Source of the DNA: Kiritimatiellia bacterium
GTDB lineage: Bacteria; Verrucomicrobiota; Kiritimatiellia; B70-G9
Length of the DNA stretch: 37,411 bases
Reading direction: 5' to 3'
Assembly: GCA_029934055.1 (NCBI GenBank)
Contig: JAOZMZ010000011.1
Span: 1 to 37,411, forward strand
Shown: in pieces, positions 24,602-33,626 of the stretch
How positions within the stretch are numbered: the first letter of the stretch is position 1
Layout: every line of letters starts with the position of its first letter
Program-made: the position numbers and the translations under genes
The notes under the pieces: generated by a model
What the model was told of the DNA's origin: nothing
Database searches by the model: none
What the model saw: the letters and a program-made list of their open reading frames with translations, nothing else

Positions 24602-26548
24602 ATGAGGTCGAGGGTTACCGTCAACGATTGGGGATATATGAGGGGTACGGTAATTGCCGAGAAGGTATCAATTCGTCTGGTAATCGCTTGTCTGGTGGCA
24701 GCCCCATGGATTTTCGGTACGTCGGAATTGTGGACGGGGTTCCTGTTGGGTCTGATGTTGCAGACAGCCGCGATCCTTTTGCTGGTTTCCCGCATGATAG
24801 ACATCTCGCGCAGAATGATGCACGAGCGGCTGTTGGTGTCCCTGTTTCTTGTCTTGATCGCGTACATTTTGATTCAGGTGATACCTTTTCCAGTGCGCGT
24901 GGTGGAGGCCATGAGTCCTTTGTCGGCGACCCTCCGTCAGCGACTGGGAGCCTTGAGTGAACAGAGTGGTCTCAAGTTGGCGATGGCGACGATTTCCCTG
25001 GCACCGGGGACCTCTTGGCGTGCGATAATGTCTCTGGCCTCTGTCGCAAGTGCCTTTTACGTGATAACATCTGTGAGACCCGGATGGCCGGAATTGCGCC
25101 GCGTCGGCGAGCTGCTGGTGGCCTCGGGCGCGCTGATGGCTGCCGCGGGGATTCTGCAGTTCCTTGCCGGGGCAGACAAGCTGTTGGGTTTTCATGAGCC
25201 CATATACGGAGGACACATATTTGGTCCGTTTACAAACCGTAATCATTTCGCGGCGTACATGAATTTGGTCAGTGGGGTGGGATTGGGTCTCTTATACAGT
25301 GAGGGAGCCGAGAGGATATTCGATCCTTCGATGGGGAGTCTCCGTGGCGGCTGGAGAAGATTGCGCGGCTTGAGGTCGGTCTCGGTGCTCGTAGTCATGG
25401 CCTTGTTGATGACTGTCACGGCGACGATTTTGACGCTGTCTCGGGGTGGGATTCTGGCAATGCTCTTGGTTTTGGGCTCAAGCGGGCTGCTGACCGTGTG
25501 GGGCCGGGGGCGACACGGATATCTTCAATCGCGAGGCAGGGCGGGGATCTGGCTGTTACTGATCTGTTCATTCACAATAAGCCTTTGGATCGGATGGGAT
25601 CGTATTATTGCGAGGCTGGTTCAGATTGGTGAATATGCGCGGGATCCTTTGGCGAGCGTGCGTCTGGCGGCTTGGCGGGACACCTTACATTTATGGGCAG
25701 CCTGTCCGTGGTGGGGTTGTGGATTCGGGGCCTTTCAGCATGCTTTTCCGTTATTCGAGAGTGATCTCCTGCATTTCGGCCGCTGGACGCATGCGCACAA
25801 TGATTTTGCCGAGTTTTTGTCTGAAGGCGGGATCGCGGGCTGTCTATTGATGCTTGGTTGGGTTGCAGCTTTTTCATTCAGGGTCTGGCGGGGCTACGTG
25901 AAATCCAGTCGGCGTCGAAGATTCTTCGCCGTGGGGATGCTGTCGGGAATTGCGGCGGTGATTTTGCACAGCCTGGTTGACTATAACCTGCATCGTTTTG
26001 CGATTGCCCTCTCGATTGTGAGTTTGGCGGGGTTGGCGCTCGTAATGTTGTCCGAAGGTGGCGGATATTACTCAGGAGTGGAACAGGGTATACCGACAGT
26101 GTGGTCGCTGGTCGGAAGGCGGGTCACGGCGCTGGCGTTAATTGCGGGACTGCTGTTTCTGATGCACCTTGAGATCGACGGATTGCGGGGGCAGGCTGCC
26201 TTTGCGCGACTGCGGCAATGGGCCCGGGCGGTTGAGACGACCGAGGAGGAGAAGGATCTCGGAGTGTTGTCAGCGCTGGCACTCCGTGAGCTGGCGATTG
26301 TGCGGGAGCATTGCCGCCGATGTCCGGATGTGCTTGTTGATGCAGGGGTACTCACGCTGGGAATTGTACGGCGTTTTGACGTACCCCCGGAAGAGCGGGT
26401 GCAGCTGGCGATGTCGGTACGCCGCGCAGTTGAAACTGCGGTGTGTGAAGCACCCGGTAACAGTGAATACTGGGAATGGCTCATACGCTGGGATGATATC
26501 CTGGGGTTGAGAGAAGAGTCCCGGCGACTGAGCGAGATGACATACTGA
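24602..26548 (+). CDS. O-antigen ligase / polymerase family membrane protein (Wzy_C)
   Basis: This integral membrane protein has about 12 hydrophobic helices. The family signatures are GPFTNRNHFAAYMNLVSG, a large periplasmic loop, and WTHAHNDFAEFLSEGGIAG, matching the O-antigen ligase/Wzy_C pattern. Members either polymerise repeat units (Wzy) or attach finished chains to lipid A core (WaaL); sequence alone does not separate these. After the last TM (about residue 525) lies a C-terminal region of about 120 residues rich in helices and Arg/Glu. The start is uncertain: TTG 24590 as tracked, ATG 24602 (chosen) or ATG 24638 with GGGGAT upstream. A 151-nt gap separates it from the kinase gene. Confidence 0.85.
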   Translation: MRSRVTVNDWGYMRGTVIAEKVSIRLVIACLVAAPWIFGTSELWTGFLLGLMLQTAAILLLVSRMIDISRRMMHERLLVSLFLVLIAYILIQVIPFPVRVVEAMSPLSATLRQRLGALSEQSGLKLAMATISLAPGTSWRAIMSLASVASAFYVITSVRPGWPELRRVGELLVASGALMAAAGILQFLAGADKLLGFHEPIYGGHIFGPFTNRNHFAAYMNLVSGVGLGLLYSEGAERIFDPSMGSLRGGWRRLRGLRSVSVLVVMALLMTVTATILTLSRGGILAMLLVLGSSGLLTVWGRGRHGYLQSRGRAGIWLLLICSFTISLWIGWDRIIARLVQIGEYARDPLASVRLAAWRDTLHLWAACPWWGCGFGAFQHAFPLFESDLLHFGRWTHAHNDFAEFLSEGGIAGCLLMLGWVAAFSFRVWRGYVKSSRRRRFFAVGMLSGIAAVILHSLVDYNLHRFAIALSIVSLAGLALVMLSEGGGYYSGVEQGIPTVWSLVGRRVTALALIAGLLFLMHLEIDGLRGQAAFARLRQWARAVETTEEEKDLGVLSALALRELAIVREHCRRCPDVLVDAGVLTLGIVRRFDVPPEERVQLAMSVRRAVETAVCEAPGNSEYWEWLIRWDDILGLREESRRLSEMTY

Positions 26549-26810
26549 AGTGAGATGTAGTATCTGTGGGCGAATGTGTGGGTTGGGTGAAGTGGTGGGA
26601 CAGACGTGCGGTGCTGCTTGAACGGGAGATGGTCCGTGTGAATTGATCAGAGTGGTTGTCAGGATGAATTCAGCAGGCCGGCGGGATTCCATCGCGACAC
26701 CGCGTGAGGCATATAGAGATGAACAGAATTGTTCCGCGATTCCCCCTGTTGCGGGAAGCGACGGGGACGAAGTCTGTCGCGATGGATGATACTATCATTG
26801 GAATTCCGGC

Positions 26811-28331
26811 ATGACCACGATCATTGTTGCAGCCCTGATATCGTTTCTATCTGCGGTGATCATGACGCGGCTGGTGATCGTTATAAGCCGCAGGCTTGAT
26901 ATTCTTGATCGGCCGGACGGTTACCGCAAGGTGCATTTGAGCGCTGTCCCGCGGCTGGGCGGACTTGCCGTATTCGTGGCTTTTTGCACGCCCTTGGTGG
27001 CATTGATGCTGATGCCCGGGCTGAGCATGGTTTCGCGAAATCTGCTGGAGGTGCAGCCGCGCACATGGGGTCTTCTGTTGGGTGCGGGGCTAACGGTTGC
27101 GCTTGGTTTGGCGGACGATATCCTTGATCTTCCGGCCGGACGCAAGTTGGCCGGCCAGATAATAATCGCATCGATCGTGTACTTTTTCGGTTTTTCCATT
27201 GGTGCGGTGAGCAATCCATTCGGTAGTCCACTGCAGTTGGGCATATTCAGTTTCCCGATAACGATATTCTGGTTCGTGGGTTGCATGAACGCGGTCAACC
27301 TGCTGGATGGACTTGACGGACTGGCGGCCGGGATGACGCTTTTCGTCAGCGTAACCCTGTTTCTGGTGAGTCTGCATTTCGGCAATTTTCTCGGAATGCT
27401 GCTTATGGCAGCATTAAGCGGGGCTGTTCTTGGGTTCCTTCTCTACAACTTTCCGCCAGCCCGCATTTTTCTGGGGGATTCGGGGAGCATGTTGCTGGGA
27501 TTTCTGATTGCCGGGATTTCCTTGATCGGGGCATCCAGAAAGGCGGAGGCCGCAGTCGCTCTTTTTGTCCCTATCGTTGCGCTGGGTCTGCCTATTTTGG
27601 ATACGACTATTGCAATCGTCAGGCGCTGGTACAGGAAGCTGCCTGTTTCCACACCGGACCGCGAACATATCCATCACATGTTGGTAGCTATGGGCTATAG
27701 TCAGCAGCGGGCGGTGCTTTTCCTGTACTTGGTTTGTGTTCTTCTTGGGGCGGCGGCACTTGTAGTGACGTTTGCACGCAGTGAAGTCGTGCTTGTGATG
27801 GTTGCCGCCCTGGCGGTTATCGCGTTCGTAGTGATCAGGATTTTCAGCGGTGTACAATTCCGGGATGTGTTGACCAGGCTGTCTGAGGACAAGCTGCGTC
27901 ATCAAGAGGCCGTGGCGGCCCGTGTAGCGGTGGAAAAGGCGGCTTATCTCATGCAGCATGCCCCTGATCTCGAATCTCTGTGGAAGATGTGTTTTCCCGT
28001 TTTCGAGAGTCTTAAGCTTGACTATGCCAAGCTGGTGGTATACGGCGCGACCGCGGACGGGCTGGAAGCGTTGGTATGGGAGGGGGAAAGTGGTGCCCGG
28101 GAAGGCGGTGGCTGTGACGGGTGGTCGGCGCGTCTTTCTCTTCGTTGCGGCAAGCCGGTCTTGGGGGAGCTGGTGATCGGACGCGAAGTATCGGGGGAAT
28201 TGATACTGCCGGAGACATATGAACTGTTGGACCGTCTGCGGGCGGCCCTGGCGTTTCAGGTCGTAAGAATCGCCGGAGAATCCTCCCCGACTTCGACGGA
28301 GGGTGGCGACGAAAAGAAGGAGGATGAGTGA
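26811..28331 (+). CDS. WecA/TagO-type polyprenyl-phosphate sugar-1-phosphate transferase with extra C-terminal domain
   Basis: This protein would load the first sugar phosphate onto undecaprenyl phosphate in the inner membrane. The N-terminal 345 residues match the MraY/WecA family: VHLSAVPRLGGLAVF, the Asp pair GLADDILDL, NLLDGLDGLAAG, the catalytic loop FPPARIFLGDSGSMLLGF and the C-terminal HIHHML. WecA proteins are usually about 350-380 aa; this one is 506. The added about 150 residues hold a helix (LTRLSEDKLRHQEAVAARV) and a GAF-like alpha/beta stretch (YLMQHAPDLESLWKMCF, YAKLVVYG, LSLRCGKPVLGELVIG) and end in a charged tail. The stop overlaps the Wzm start (GTGA), with GGAGG upstream for Wzm. 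Confidence 0.92.
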   Translation: MTTIIVAALISFLSAVIMTRLVIVISRRLDILDRPDGYRKVHLSAVPRLGGLAVFVAFCTPLVALMLMPGLSMVSRNLLEVQPRTWGLLLGAGLTVALGLADDILDLPAGRKLAGQIIIASIVYFFGFSIGAVSNPFGSPLQLGIFSFPITIFWFVGCMNAVNLLDGLDGLAAGMTLFVSVTLFLVSLHFGNFLGMLLMAALSGAVLGFLLYNFPPARIFLGDSGSMLLGFLIAGISLIGASRKAEAAVALFVPIVALGLPILDTTIAIVRRWYRKLPVSTPDREHIHHMLVAMGYSQQRAVLFLYLVCVLLGAAALVVTFARSEVVLVMVAALAVIAFVVIRIFSGVQFRDVLTRLSEDKLRHQEAVAARVAVEKAAYLMQHAPDLESLWKMCFPVFESLKLDYAKLVVYGATADGLEALVWEGESGAREGGGCDGWSARLSLRCGKPVLGELVIGREVSGELILPETYELLDRLRAALAFQVVRIAGESSPTSTEGGDEKKEDE

Positions 28332-29179
28332 ACGGGGAGAAAAAAGACCGCAGCTCCGGAGACGTATCGGTTCAGATTATCGAACCGCCGCGGGGTTGGC
28401 TGGGGGTTAATTGGCGGGAAATATGGCACTACCGTGAGTTGTTATATTTCCTTACGTGGCGGGACGTGAAGGTCCGGTACAAGCAGACATTCCTCGGGAT
28501 ACTTTGGGCGTTTTTGCAACCTTTCATACGCCTGGTGGTTTTCAGTATGATTTTTGGACGCTTGGCGCGAATGGATTCCGAGGGATTTCCGTATCCGGTG
28601 TTTCTTTATGCGGGGCTGTTACCGTGGCAGTTTTTCTCGGACGCACTTGGACGAAGCAGTCAAAGTGTGGTCGGCAGCGCCAACCTGATCAAGAAGGTCT
28701 ATTTCCCCCGCTTGATAATTCCACTGGCGTCAGTCGGTGCTTCGCTGGTTGACTTTGCGGTGGCATTCGCCATTCTGGTGGGCCTGATGTTGTATTACGG
28801 GATCGTCCCGGGGGCGGGAATCCTGATGGTTCTGCCGTTAGTACTGCTTACTGTTCTGACGGCTGTGGGAACAGGAACCCTGCTGAGTGCGTTGAACGCC
28901 GCCTACCGCGATTTTCGCTTCGTGGTGCCCTTCATGATCCAGATATGGATGTACATTTCGCCGGTGGTCTATTCTGTGCGAAAGCTGCCGGAGCCCTGGA
29001 AGAGTCTACTGGTTCTCAACCCGATGACCGGAATTATCGATGGGTATCGTTCGGCGATTTTGGGAACGCCTCCGGCGTGGGGGCGGCTGGGAGTGGCGCT
29101 GCTGCTGGCGGTGATGATCTACTTGGTGGGTACGCATTATTTTCGACGGGTTGAAGCCGCGCTGGCGGATATTGTTTGA
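28328..29179 (+). CDS. wzm: Wzm-type ABC-2 polysaccharide export permease
   Basis: This 283-aa inner-membrane protein has six predicted helices of the ABC-2 type. Recognisable segments are YRELLYFLTWRDVKVRYKQT, LGILWAFLQPFIRLVVFS, FLYAGLLPWQFFSDAL and the C-terminal LVLNPMTGIIDGYRSAIL, all typical of polysaccharide/polyol phosphate exporters. It would form the channel across the inner membrane with the Wzt ATPase encoded next. The GTG start overlaps the preceding stop and has a good GGAGG site, so translation is coupled to the WecA-type gene. Confidence 0.93.
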   Translation: MNGEKKDRSSGDVSVQIIEPPRGWLGVNWREIWHYRELLYFLTWRDVKVRYKQTFLGILWAFLQPFIRLVVFSMIFGRLARMDSEGFPYPVFLYAGLLPWQFFSDALGRSSQSVVGSANLIKKVYFPRLIIPLASVGASLVDFAVAFAILVGLMLYYGIVPGAGILMVLPLVLLTVLTAVGTGTLLSALNAAYRDFRFVVPFMIQIWMYISPVVYSVRKLPEPWKSLLVLNPMTGIIDGYRSAILGTPPAWGRLGVALLLAVMIYLVGTHYFRRVEAALADIV

Positions 29180-29209
29180 GGCGCGTGCTGAGAGGAGCTT
29201 TGTACAGCC

Positions 29210-30463
29210 ATGAATGCAATAAGCGTCGAGGGGGTTTCCAAGCGTTACCGCATCGGGCGACGGCATGATCGTTACCGGACGATACGAGGTGCGATTGCCG
29301 GTGCCGCCGCCGGCTTGCTACACCGCAGAGAGGCGGCGATGGGGGGTGAAATGATTTGGGCACTGCGGGATATATCCCTGAATGTCGAACAGGGTGACGT
29401 GCTGGGGATTGTGGGGCCGAATGGTGCCGGGAAGACGACGCTTCTGAAAATTCTTTCGCGGATAACCTATCCTACGGAAGGTCGCGTACGCCTGAGAGGA
29501 CGGGTGGGTAGTTTGCTTGAGGTGGGTACGGGTTTTCATCCGGAGTTGACGGGGCGTGAAAACATTTTCCTCAATGGGGCGATTCTCGGAATGCGCCGGC
29601 GGGAGATAAGAGAGAAGTTCGATCAGATCGTGGATTTTGCGGAAATCGGGCGTTTCATCGACACTCCCGTGAAACGCTATTCGAGTGGAATGTATGTGCG
29701 CCTGGCATTTGCCGTGGCCGCGCATCTCGAGCCGGAGATACTTCTCGTAGACGAAGTGCTGGCGGTTGGAGACGTATCTTTTCAGCGCAAGTGCATCGGG
29801 AAAATGAGTGATGTGGCGCGGGGGGGCAGAACGGTCTTGTTTGTGAGCCACAACATGGCATCGGTGGATTCGCTTTGTCCGCGGGCGGTATTGCTGGAGG
29901 GTGGGCGGATTACGGCGGAGGGCAGGACGCGGGAGGTTATTCAGCGTTATCTGGGGGGAGTGGGCGCGGGTAGTGGCGAGCTGAATTTACTTGAGACGGG
30001 TGCGCGGTCTCCCGGATCCAGGCGGGTACTGCGTCGTTTGCGCTTGACCGACTCTTCCGGGAAGGTGGTCCCTCACGCGGTTCCGGGAGAGGATATCACC
30101 TTCGAGATCGACGGGGAGAGCGCGGAACTTCTGAGTGGAGCGGCGTTGGCGATCAGGATCAATACGGCTTTCGGGCAGAGAATCGCGACGTGTCACAGTC
30201 GCTACCAGTCTGAAGAGACTGTATCACTGGAAGGCGCTTTCCGTGTGCGTTGTACAATGAGAAACTGCCGACTAATGCCCGGCCCGTACACATTGATGCT
30301 GGTGCTCACCGCCGATGCAGGCATGGTGGACCAGATTGATGCGTTGCCGTTCGAAGTGGTGGAGAGTGACGTGTATGGAACCGGCAAGATGCTGCCGGGC
30401 AGGTGCGGGTATTATCTTCCGGAGGTGAGTTGGGATTTTCAGAGGGGGCGAGGCGGATCATAA
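29210..30463 (+). CDS. wzt: Wzt-type ABC ATPase with C-terminal carbohydrate-binding domain
   Basis: This 417-aa protein has an ABC domain at residues about 1-245: Walker A GPNGAGKTT, the polysaccharide-type signature YSSGMYVRL, Walker B ILLVDEVLAVGD and the switch His in FVSHNM. Residues about 250-405 form a beta-rich domain of the Wzt_C type (VVPHAVPGEDITFEIDGE; LPGPYTLMLVL-like strands), known to bind the non-reducing end of the exported glycan. It energises Wzm. The presence of the C-terminal domain implies that the exported chain carries a terminal modification, and methyl- and pyruvyltransferase-like genes do follow. The stop overlaps the next start as TAATG. Confidence 0.93.
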   Translation: MNAISVEGVSKRYRIGRRHDRYRTIRGAIAGAAAGLLHRREAAMGGEMIWALRDISLNVEQGDVLGIVGPNGAGKTTLLKILSRITYPTEGRVRLRGRVGSLLEVGTGFHPELTGRENIFLNGAILGMRRREIREKFDQIVDFAEIGRFIDTPVKRYSSGMYVRLAFAVAAHLEPEILLVDEVLAVGDVSFQRKCIGKMSDVARGGRTVLFVSHNMASVDSLCPRAVLLEGGRITAEGRTREVIQRYLGGVGAGSGELNLLETGARSPGSRRVLRRLRLTDSSGKVVPHAVPGEDITFEIDGESAELLSGAALAIRINTAFGQRIATCHSRYQSEETVSLEGAFRVRCTMRNCRLMPGPYTLMLVLTADAGMVDQIDALPFEVVESDVYGTGKMLPGRCGYYLPEVSWDFQRGRGGS

Positions 30464-31530
30464 TGGAAATTGTGCGACTTGCGTGGAGGGTGATCAGGCG
30501 GATTCGCGCGCCGTTATTGAACTTCAAGGGCGCGCTGGCGCGAGTGTGTTCCGGAAGCAAGTTGGGCGCAACCTTGTACTACTGGATGTTTCCGGGGATT
30601 TTTGCCGGTGAGCAACAAGGCGTGCTGGCGGGAGTCGTGCGGGCTGGGCGGGGCGGCGGGGGTGATGTTTCGCGCGATTCATACATACTGCGGCGGAACA
30701 TCCATCGCTTGGAGAAGGCACTTTGCATGCGACCGCGCAGGGCTCTTTTCGGCCTGGGATACATTCGTGAGACCGTGGAAGTCTACGGACGTCTTGCAGG
30801 GGAGGCGGGCGGAGCGGCCGACGTTACGGAACTGGGTTGGGCGCGGGAAGTCCTGGATGAATATTTCAGGGTTATCGGAGAGCAGGAGAAAATTGCGGAA
30901 GTCCGCAGGAGTTTTGAAGCGTATCGCAATTCGATTGCGGCGGGGGATACTTGTCTTCCTTTCAAGGCCGGGCTGCGGAAGAGGGAGGAGCGTTGGGGGC
31001 CGATGCTCGGTGAACTATTGCAGTATCGCAAATCCGTACGCTACTTCCGGCCCAAACCTGTTCCGCGTTCCGTGCTTGACGAAGCGGTGCTGGCGGCCGG
31101 TCAAGCTCCGAGTGCATGTAACCGGCAGCCCTTTTACTTCCGAATTTTCGATGACCCCGGTCTTGTGCGCAGAATCGCATCGCTGGCAATGGGGACGGAA
31201 GGATACAGGGAAGGCATACCCGTTCTGGCGGTGGTCGTGGGGCAACTGCGCGCTTTTGATTCCGAGCGGGACCGCCATGTGATATACATAGATGCGTCCC
31301 TGGCTTCCATGAATTTCATGCTGTCGCTGGCGGCGGCGGGAGTAGACACTTGTTGTATCAACTGGCCTGATATTCCGGAACGGGAAACTTCCCTGAGACA
31401 GGTATTGAACCTCGAGGAGGATGAACGCGTGATCGTAATGATCGCCGTGGGTTACTGCGACCCGGACGGGATGGTGGGTGGTGCCCGCCGCAAGCCGCTC
31501 GGGCGGTTGAGGAGGTATAATTTCGAATGA
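30463..31530 (+). CDS. Nitroreductase-family protein with N-terminal extension (EPS-associated)
   Basis: This protein is 355 aa from ATG 30463, which overlaps the Wzt stop (TAATG); the tracked ORF starts inside wzt. Residues about 180-355 match the FMN-dependent nitroreductase fold: YRKSVRYFRPKPVPRSVLDEAV, AGQAPSACNRQPFYFRIF and AAAGVDTCCINWPDI. About 180 residues without a recognised domain precede it (basic amphipathic start, then helices such as SYILRRNIHRLEKAL). Similar proteins occur next to polysaccharide pyruvyltransferase genes. Its substrate is unknown; an oxidoreductive step on a sugar or cofactor is a guess. Its stop overlaps the next gene (ATGA). Confidence 0.85.
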   Translation: MEIVRLAWRVIRRIRAPLLNFKGALARVCSGSKLGATLYYWMFPGIFAGEQQGVLAGVVRAGRGGGGDVSRDSYILRRNIHRLEKALCMRPRRALFGLGYIRETVEVYGRLAGEAGGAADVTELGWAREVLDEYFRVIGEQEKIAEVRRSFEAYRNSIAAGDTCLPFKAGLRKREERWGPMLGELLQYRKSVRYFRPKPVPRSVLDEAVLAAGQAPSACNRQPFYFRIFDDPGLVRRIASLAMGTEGYREGIPVLAVVVGQLRAFDSERDRHVIYIDASLASMNFMLSLAAAGVDTCCINWPDIPERETSLRQVLNLEEDERVIVMIAVGYCDPDGMVGGARRKPLGRLRRYNFE

Positions 31531-32666
31531 TCTTTGAGATACGGGGGGTCGGATTCCACAACAAGGGCGCCGAACTGATGTTACGGGCGGTGCTGGAGCA
31601 GGGGAGGCGCTTCGCGCAGGCGGTTGATTTTGCTGTGGAGCCGGGGTGTGGAACCTACGCTGCGCGTGCACGGTACGGCCTGTTACAGATAATGGAGGCG
31701 CGCCGACACGGGCGCCTGGGGTGGGCGCTCGATCTTCTTTTTCACGCCGGCTACCGCTCGCATTACGGCATGGTCAAACGGCATGAACTGGACGGTGTTC
31801 TGGACGCGTCGGGTTATGCCTATGGAGATCCCTGGGGCCGACGTGAGATTGAAAGGGCCTTACAGGCTGTTCGGTCCGTGGTGCGGAACGGCGGCAGGAT
31901 AGTGATGCTTCCCCAGAGCTTCGGCCCTTTTGAGAATCGGGGCATCAGAGAGTCTTTTCGGCGCCTGGCGCAGGATTGTGCGCTGATATACGCCAGAGAT
32001 GAGACCTCGCGCGGATACCTTGAGACTGTAGTGCCGCCAGGCTGTGAGGTCGCACGGGCGCCGGACATTACGCATTTGGTGAAAGGGCGGCTGCCCGATG
32101 GATATGCCCTTGAGCGGCCGGCGGCCTGTCTGATCCCGAACCAGCGAGTAGTTTCGGGAAGGAGCTCAAATGTGCTCCGGCGGTATACGGCCTTGATGGC
32201 GTCGGTCTCCATGAGATTTAAGCGGGCGGGTTTGAACCCGGTATTCCTGCTGCACGAAACCGAGCAAGACCGCGATCTGGTAAAAGAAATCATGGCGGCG
32301 TCTATACAGGCTACGGTGATCGATGAGAGGGATCCGGTGGTCTTAAAGGGCATCATTGGCGCCTGTGAAGTGGTCGTGGGTTCGCGCTATCATGCGCTTG
32401 TAAACGCGTTGTCCCAGGGGGTGATCAGCCTGGGGATCGGTTGGAGCCACAAGTATGCCGAGCTGTTCCGCGATTACGGGTGCCCGGAGATGTGCGTGGG
32501 AAGGGATTTTGACGATACGACGGTCGAACGGCTTTTGGGCCGGCTCGTGGACGAACGATTTCGGGCGGAGATGCGTCAGCGCCTGCTGGAAAAGGCCGCC
32601 GCAAACGGGGAGATGGTTCGCAGGATGTGGAAACGGGTGGAGGAAGTGCTCTTCACCCACGGATGA
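31527..32666 (+). CDS. Polysaccharide pyruvyltransferase family protein (WcaK/CsaB-like)
   Basis: This 379-aa protein begins with the family pattern RGVGFHNKGAELMLRAVL. It continues with a glycosyltransferase-B-like fold including VMLPQSFGPFENRGIRESF and the C-terminal signature GSRYHALVNALSQGVISLGIGWSHKY. Characterised members transfer pyruvate from phosphoenolpyruvate as a ketal onto sugar residues, giving the polymer negative charge. Some family members have other activities, so the reaction is inferred. ATGA overlap with the preceding gene shows tight coupling. Confidence 0.88.
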   Translation: MIFEIRGVGFHNKGAELMLRAVLEQGRRFAQAVDFAVEPGCGTYAARARYGLLQIMEARRHGRLGWALDLLFHAGYRSHYGMVKRHELDGVLDASGYAYGDPWGRREIERALQAVRSVVRNGGRIVMLPQSFGPFENRGIRESFRRLAQDCALIYARDETSRGYLETVVPPGCEVARAPDITHLVKGRLPDGYALERPAACLIPNQRVVSGRSSNVLRRYTALMASVSMRFKRAGLNPVFLLHETEQDRDLVKEIMAASIQATVIDERDPVVLKGIIGACEVVVGSRYHALVNALSQGVISLGIGWSHKYAELFRDYGCPEMCVGRDFDDTTVERLLGRLVDERFRAEMRQRLLEKAAANGEMVRRMWKRVEEVLFTHG

Positions 32667-32672
32667 ACGGTA

Positions 32673-33623
32673 ATGAATCCCCTGCGGCGGGTATGGAATG
32701 CTGTTCGGCTGGTGGGTTTCCTGTGTCTGAGGACACGCTTTGATTGGCCGGCATGGCGGGCAATACTGGCGGGTGGGGCCGCACGGGTGGACTTGCGTTC
32801 GCACTCCACTGTGCGGGCAGAGGTAACCAGGCGTACTTTCAGAACCCTCTCATTATTTCTCGCGTTGGAGAAGAGAGGTGAGCTGGAGGTCAAGGCGGCG
32901 GATAAGGAGAGGTTCGTGCTGGCCTTGCCGGGCGGCGTGGGGGTGGATGTAAAAGTGGGAGTCGCGCGCCTATTAGGGCCGGCGCTGAAGAGCGGCCGTG
33001 TCCGTCTGCAGGCTTTGACTGCCGGTGAATGTCGCTTGGAGTTTCCCGAATATGGGTTCGGACTGAGCGGACCGTTGCATGCGGTGACCTGGGCGGCCGA
33101 TGAGATTCTCTCGGAGTATTACTATCATGACGCCGACTATGGCGGGAAGGTTGTGGTGGACGTGGGCGGGAACATAGGTGACAGTGCTCTCTATTTTGTT
33201 TCGCGCGGGGCGCGGAGAGTTCATGTTTATGAAATTGACACGCGGCTTTCTGAGTACGCGGCGCAGAATTTTTCCGGCAGGGAGAACATTGTTTTGCATC
33301 CTTACGGATTGGCCTGCCGGAACGGAATCGGGCCGGCGGGGGGCGCAGTGAAGGAGATCAATGACGAACTGCGCGCGGTGCTTTCGGCGGAGGGGAGAAT
33401 CGACGTGCTGAAGATGGACTGTGAAGGATGTGAACACGAACTGGTTTCATGCCTGGAGAAAGGAATTCTGGCGGAGGTGGGGACGGTGTGGATCGAGGTG
33501 CACGCGGGGGGCCGGGAAAGCGTCCTGGACATTTTCTCGGCGGCGGGATTTTCGGTCGGTTTGCAGAGACGTCTTCCTTGGGCGAAGGATGTCGTGCTCT
33601 ACCGCCTGGATCGGCGTGGGTGA
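32673..33623 (+). CDS. FkbM-family SAM-dependent methyltransferase
   Basis: This 316-aa protein has an SAM-binding motif at VVDVGGNIGDSALYF (about 161-175), followed by YEIDTRLSEYAAQNF and the FkbM hallmark DVLKMDCEGCEHELV. The later segment TVWIEVHAGG also fits the family. FkbM-type enzymes usually O-methylate sugars or polyketides; in this context methylation of a glycan residue, possibly the chain terminus recognised by Wzt, is likely. The N-terminal about 130 residues show no separate known domain. It starts six nucleotides after the pyruvyltransferase stop. Confidence 0.88.
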   Translation: MNPLRRVWNAVRLVGFLCLRTRFDWPAWRAILAGGAARVDLRSHSTVRAEVTRRTFRTLSLFLALEKRGELEVKAADKERFVLALPGGVGVDVKVGVARLLGPALKSGRVRLQALTAGECRLEFPEYGFGLSGPLHAVTWAADEILSEYYYHDADYGGKVVVDVGGNIGDSALYFVSRGARRVHVYEIDTRLSEYAAQNFSGRENIVLHPYGLACRNGIGPAGGAVKEINDELRAVLSAEGRIDVLKMDCEGCEHELVSCLEKGILAEVGTVWIEVHAGGRESVLDIFSAAGFSVGLQRRLPWAKDVVLYRLDRRG

Positions 33624-33626
33624 ATC

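Noticed and set aside
26550-26621. 23-codon ORF from a GTG, reading VRCSICGRMCGLG...
   Set aside because: The four Cys and slight likeness to the MCGICG start of AsnB are curious, but it is too short and has no ribosome-binding site or context.
26664-26789. 41-codon ORF ahead of the WecA-type gene
   Set aside because: It has only a weak AGG upstream, no hydrophobic or conserved features, and coding potential cannot be judged; treated as intergenic.
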